Below are positions 6,827 through 9,535 of a stretch of DNA of 9,535 nucleotides, in pieces. The translations under genes and the position numbers were made by a program. The notes under the pieces are model-generated. The model saw only the letters and a program-made list of their open reading frames with translations, was not told the origin of the DNA and made no database searches. The stretch comes from Lachnospiraceae bacterium UBA1748. Lineage in GTDB: Bacteria; Bacillota; Clostridia; Lachnospirales; Lachnospiraceae. The stretch lies in contig DCHQ01000033.1 in NCBI GenBank assembly GCA_002314855.1, forward strand, positions 1-9,535. Direction: 5' to 3'. The stretch's first letter is position 1; each line of letters begins with the position of its first letter.

Positions 6827-7924
6827 ATGAAGTATAAGATAACGTTTAAAAAAGTATTAATTGCATATAGTTTATTATGGGCAATAGCTATCGTAATTAT
6901 TGGCTGTAAGCTGTGGAGCGTATGTAGTAATTATCAGAAGAATTACGATGTATCTATGGCAGCAGCTAACCCAGATCTTGTTATGGAACAAGAGATGGCT
7001 ATTTATAATAGTGATAATCTTGTTAACCTTGCTCCAGAATTTGTTTCTATGGTTAGCAGTCTTGAAAAACCAGAAAATATACAAAAAGTTTTAAATGACA
7101 GTATAGAAGGAAAGACACTAACTTTTGAGCGAGATGAGAAATTTGGAGAGCGTAAACCTAAGTATAGTATTAAGGCCGATGGTGTTGAAATAGGTAAGGT
7201 TTTACTTGCACAGAAGCCAGAATCAGATGACTTTGGATTTCATATGTGCGAGCTTGATCAGGCCAGTCTTTATGTTAATACGGAGCTACGAGGGGTTGAT
7301 ATTGTTGCCCCTATGGGAGCAGATGTTTATGTTAATGGTCAGAAGCTCGATGAAACATATGTAGTAGAGGAAAATGAATTCTCATCACTTATTGCTAAGA
7401 AAGCAATTGAGAAATCAGGTGTAAGTCACGGTACTATTACTTACAGAGTTGATAACCTTATTGAAGAGCCATTAGTTGAATTAAAAATAGATGGTGAGCC
7501 TTATGATTTTGCTGTGGCAGAGGAAGGCAACTATGAATTATACACATATGCCAGCCCTGAGCTTGTTGAAAGAGTAACTAATGGTGTTATAGAAGGTGGT
7601 AGACTTTATATTAGAAATCTCAACAATCTTGTGGGATTTGGCAGCATATCTCCTTATCTTGTATATGGTTCTGAGGCATATAATGCTATAAGCAGTGCGC
7701 AGCAGGGTATTGGCTGGGCAGGAGCGCCTAGTGAGCTTGAAATACAGGAAGCAGAGCTTGTAGAGGTTCAGTTCTATTCAGATATGTATTTTACAGCAAA
7801 AACTCATTACAGAGTTCATAGGGTATACAGAGGCGTAACCTATGACGAAGACATGGATTTTGAACTTTTATATCAGAATGTTAATGATCACTGGTATATA
7901 ACTAACTTCTCATTGGCAAAATAA
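6827..7924 (+). CDS. Single-pass membrane protein of unknown function
   Basis: I do not recognise this 365-residue protein. It has a basic N-terminus (MKYKITFKK), a hydrophobic helix at about residues 9-29 without a clear signal-peptidase site, and a long outside part. A beta-rich middle contains ADVYVNGQKLDETYV (165-179) and IDGEPYDFAV (221-230), a pattern seen in small beta-domains of Firmicute envelope proteins such as the TcaA type. The C-terminal 90 residues (about 274-365) end in DMDFELLYQNVNDHWYITNF, which looks like an NTF2-like fold, where the last strands read 'YQNVNDxWYITNFSL'. Those fold suggestions are inference. It starts 15 bases after the NAGPA gene with a poor ribosome site (AGGAA at 6810-6814) and ends 2 bases before the next gene, so the three are probably one transcript. 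Confidence 0.8.
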   Translation: MKYKITFKKVLIAYSLLWAIAIVIIGCKLWSVCSNYQKNYDVSMAAANPDLVMEQEMAIYNSDNLVNLAPEFVSMVSSLEKPENIQKVLNDSIEGKTLTFERDEKFGERKPKYSIKADGVEIGKVLLAQKPESDDFGFHMCELDQASLYVNTELRGVDIVAPMGADVYVNGQKLDETYVVEENEFSSLIAKKAIEKSGVSHGTITYRVDNLIEEPLVELKIDGEPYDFAVAEEGNYELYTYASPELVERVTNGVIEGGRLYIRNLNNLVGFGSISPYLVYGSEAYNAISSAQQGIGWAGAPSELEIQEAELVEVQFYSDMYFTAKTHYRVHRVYRGVTYDEDMDFELLYQNVNDHWYITNFSLAK

Positions 7925-7926
7925 TT

Positions 7927-8505
7927 ATGAAAAATTTAAACAAACAAAACATTATTAAATTAATAGTATTTATAGTCTTTTTGGCCGCTTTTGCATATTT
8001 GTACAGTAAAAATGTGCAGATAGGTGATACTGATAATTATCCGGAAGACACCCAGTATACAGAAACTATTAGCGATACTACCAATGAAGCTTCGGAAGAT
8101 ATAGTAAATACTGTAGATATAGCGGATTCAGACAATGAAGAGCAGGATAATGAAGAATTAAATGCTGAAGAATCAGATACCATAGTTGAAGAGCCTGGTG
8201 ATAACGAACAGGATGCTAATATTGACGATGACGAAGTTAAATATTACTTCCGTAATGATAAGTTACTGACTCAGCATTATGAAAAACATGGTATTGAGAT
8301 GGGATTTGATTCAAAAGAAAGCTATGAGGCAGCAGCATCGAAGGTAGTGACCAATCCGAATTCACTTCATAAACTTGAAGGTGAGGATGGCGATGATGTT
8401 TATTACCTAGAAGAGACCAATGAATTTGTGATAGTATCTACAGATGGATATATACGAACATATTTCCTGCCAAGTGGCGGTAAAAAATATTATGACAAAC
8501 AGTAA
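7927..8505 (+). CDS. Membrane-anchored protein with polymorphic-toxin-like C-terminal domain (putative BECR-fold RNase)
   Basis: The 192-residue product begins with MKNLNKQNIIK and a transmembrane helix (about 9-26). A very acidic Asp/Glu/Thr linker without aromatic content beyond its first residues follows (about 34-104). The compact C-terminal domain (105-192) contains LLTQHYEKHGIEMGF (113-127), SYEAAASKVVTNP (132-144), DDVYYLEETNEFVIVS (156-171) and DGYIRTYFLP (173-182), ending KKYYDKQ. The order H..KHG-x-x-x-GF, Y-x-x-A-A, VxY...NxFxVVSxDGxxRTxFxP resembles the C-terminal nuclease module of many Rhs and contact-dependent toxins, assigned by others to the Barnase-EndoU-ColicinE5/D-RelE group. 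This match is from memory of the pattern and needs a profile search. It lacks a visible ribosome site and starts 2 bases after the upstream stop, so coupling is likely. No obvious immunity gene is adjacent. A benign structural use of the fold remains possible. Confidence 0.8.
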   Translation: MKNLNKQNIIKLIVFIVFLAAFAYLYSKNVQIGDTDNYPEDTQYTETISDTTNEASEDIVNTVDIADSDNEEQDNEELNAEESDTIVEEPGDNEQDANIDDDEVKYYFRNDKLLTQHYEKHGIEMGFDSKESYEAAASKVVTNPNSLHKLEGEDGDDVYYLEETNEFVIVSTDGYIRTYFLPSGGKKYYDKQ

Positions 8506-8535
8506 ATAAGACCACCGTAATGGTGGTCTTATTTT
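8504..8535. terminator. Bidirectional rho-independent terminator between convergent genes
   Basis: A perfect 13-bp stem pairs 8504-8516 (AAATAAGACCACC) with 8522-8534 (GGTGGTCTTATTT) around a GTAAT loop. The T-rich arms at both bases provide tails on either strand. It begins at the last base of the envelope-operon stop codon and lies 12 bases past the minus-strand hydrolase stop, so it can end both transcripts. Confidence 0.9.
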
Positions 8536-8546
8536 GTATGTTTATA

Positions 8547-9320
8547 TTATAAAGATAAATTATAGAAATTATGAGTATTAATCCAACATGTATCTTCCAC
8601 GATAGAAGGGCTAATACCCTTAATACGGGCTATTTCATCAATAACGTATTTTATATACCCCGACTTGTTTCTGGTGCCCCTAAATGGGTCAGGAGCAAGA
8701 TATGGACAGTCTGTTTCAAGGATTATCTTATCAAGTGGTATATATTCGACAGCTTCCTTTAGTTTTTTAGAATTCTTAAATGTTACAACTCCGCCTATTC
8801 CGAATATACAACCAAGCTCCAGAAGCTCTCTAGCAGTTTCTTTACTATAAGAGTAGCAGTGCATTACATATCGAAGATCACTGTTTCTTTTCATTATTTC
8901 AAGAGTATCCACGCAGGCGTCTCTTGAATGAATTATAACAGGCTTATCAAGCTCTCTAGCTAGTACAAGCTGGCGCTCGAACCACTCCTTTTGTTTTGCC
9001 CTGCTTTTGTTGTATTCATCTTCTCGGAAATAATCGAGGCCGATTTCACCTATAGCTACAACTTTGTTATGACAGGCCTTTTCCTTTATATATTCAAAAT
9101 CTTTATCTGTAAGATTTTCAACCTCATCAGGATGAACCCCTACAGATGCATATATATAGTCGTATTTATCTGCCAAAGCTAGGACATTAGCAATTCCTTT
9201 TATGTCAGCGCTAATATCAACAACTTTCCCGACATTTTCATTTTTTAATTGTTCTATAACAGCTTCTCTGTCATCATTGTATTGATGACTGTCATAGTGA
9301 GCATGTGAATCAAAAATCAT
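8547..9320 (-). CDS. tatD: TatD-family metal-dependent hydrolase (putative DNase)
   Basis: A cytoplasmic TIM-barrel hydrolase of 257 residues, the usual TatD length. All metal ligands are visible: HAH (6-8), E92 in GEIGLDY (91-97), H131 in IIHSR, H154 in MHCYS and D204 in ETDCPYLAP (202-210). Characterised relatives are Mg-dependent 3'-5' DNases or D-aminoacyl-tRNA deacylase-like quality-control enzymes; the exact substrate is unknown. I set the start at the ATG reading MIFDSHAHYD (minus strand, 9320-9318). TatD proteins begin there, GGAG (9331-9328) lies 7 bases upstream, and the longer 278-codon frame would begin at 9383, inside the promoter -10. It converges on the envelope operon and shares its terminator. 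Functionally it appears independent of its neighbours. Confidence 0.95.
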   Translation of the reverse strand: MIFDSHAHYDSHQYNDDREAVIEQLKNENVGKVVDISADIKGIANVLALADKYDYIYASVGVHPDEVENLTDKDFEYIKEKACHNKVVAIGEIGLDYFREDEYNKSRAKQKEWFERQLVLARELDKPVIIHSRDACVDTLEIMKRNSDLRYVMHCYSYSKETARELLELGCIFGIGGVVTFKNSKKLKEAVEYIPLDKIILETDCPYLAPDPFRGTRNKSGYIKYVIDEIARIKGISPSIVEDTCWINTHNFYNLSL

Positions 9321-9381
9321 AGCAAGACTCCATATATTAGTTTTATTCATTATAATATAGTCATTGATTAACAGTTCATAC

Positions 9382-9410
9382 ATTATAACATACGCATAAA
9401 AAAGCGTTAA
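9382..9410 (-). promoter_or_regulatory. Promoter of the TatD-family gene
   Basis: Read on the minus strand, TTAACG (9410-9405), 17 bases, TATAAT (9387-9382), with TG one base before the -10 (extended -10, TGTTATAAT). The -10 is perfect and the -35 is four of six. Transcription would begin near 9375, giving a leader of about 55 bases to the ATG at 9320. This placement excludes the upstream ATG at 9383 as a start. Confidence 0.75.
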
Positions 9411-9427
9411 TTATATATCAAAGGTGG

Positions 9428-9494
9428 TATATTAAAAATTTTTTTAAAAAATTTAAAAAAAAGTATTGCACAATATATATCCTTGTGCTATATT
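9428..9494 (+). promoter_or_regulatory. tRNA promoter with A/T-only UP-like tract
   Basis: TTGCAC (9466-9471), 17 bases, TATATT (9489-9494) with an extended TG (TGCTATATT). Immediately upstream is a 35-base A/T-only tract (9428-9462) built of A5 T7 A6 T3 A8 blocks, as expected of an UP element or bent DNA. A start near 9501 leaves about 12 bases of leader before the tRNA. The spacer carries an inverted repeat GCACAA (9468-9473) and TTGTGC (9483-9488). Confidence 0.85.
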
Positions 9495-9512
9495 AAATCT
9501 TGCGCGTGAGAC

Positions 9513-9535
9513 GCACCGCTAGCTCAGTTGGTAGA
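9513..9535 (+). tRNA. tRNA, 5' end only (isotype not readable)
   Basis: The window ends within a tRNA. GCACCGC (9513-9519) is the 5' acceptor strand, TA are positions 8 and 9, GCTC is the D stem and AGTTGGTAGA the D loop with the invariant GG and A14. The anticodon and the 3' half are outside. A GCACC-type acceptor with this D arm occurs in lysine (CTT) tRNAs of Clostridia, but that is only a guess. It is transcribed divergently from the TatD-family gene. Confidence 0.9.

Noticed and set aside
1..9535. CRISPR arrays, insertion sequences, prophage or integration sites
   Set aside because: No regularly spaced repeats, transposase or integrase frames were seen. The partial tRNA at the right edge could be an attachment site, but its 3' half lies outside the window and cannot be assessed.

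Overview
The window looks like a chromosomal segment of a low-GC Firmicute. The protein sequences, AT-rich spacers and strong AGGAGG-type ribosome binding sites suggest a Lachnospiraceae member (Butyrivibrio, Pseudobutyrivibrio or Roseburia-like). That placement is inferred from protein style and not proven here.

Left part (1-4160): the distal part of a monosaccharide ABC importer operon on the + strand. It begins with the last 27 codons of a ChvE-type sugar-binding protein. An intercistronic GC-rich hairpin follows, then a double-domain ATPase (MmsA/GguA type, TTG start behind a triple Shine-Dalgarno-like repeat) and two adjacent paralogous BPD_transp_2 permeases. A strong stem-loop at 4119-4157 closes the operon. 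Having two permeases rather than one suggests a heteromeric channel.

Middle (4160-5134): a separately transcribed ROK-family fructokinase (ScrK/GmuE type) with its zinc-binding CxxHxxC motif. It is a plausible intracellular partner for sugar uptake.

Right-centre (5140-8535): a compact three-gene + strand operon. All three products are predicted to be single-pass membrane proteins with the bulk of the chain outside. The first has a long acidic cytoplasmic tail, a transmembrane helix and a NAGPA (phosphodiester glycosidase) domain. The second is an unrecognised membrane-anchored protein. The third has a transmembrane helix, an acidic linker and an 88-residue C-terminal domain that resembles the C-terminal toxin modules of polymorphic toxins (BECR-like RNase). 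This uncharacterised cell-envelope module is the most interesting part of the window. A perfect bidirectional terminator lies at 8504-8534.

Right end (8547-9535): a minus-strand TatD-family metal-dependent hydrolase. Its real start is 21 codons inside the longest reading frame, because the longer start falls within its own promoter. A divergent tRNA gene, cut by the window edge, has an A/T-only upstream tract and a near-consensus extended -10 promoter.
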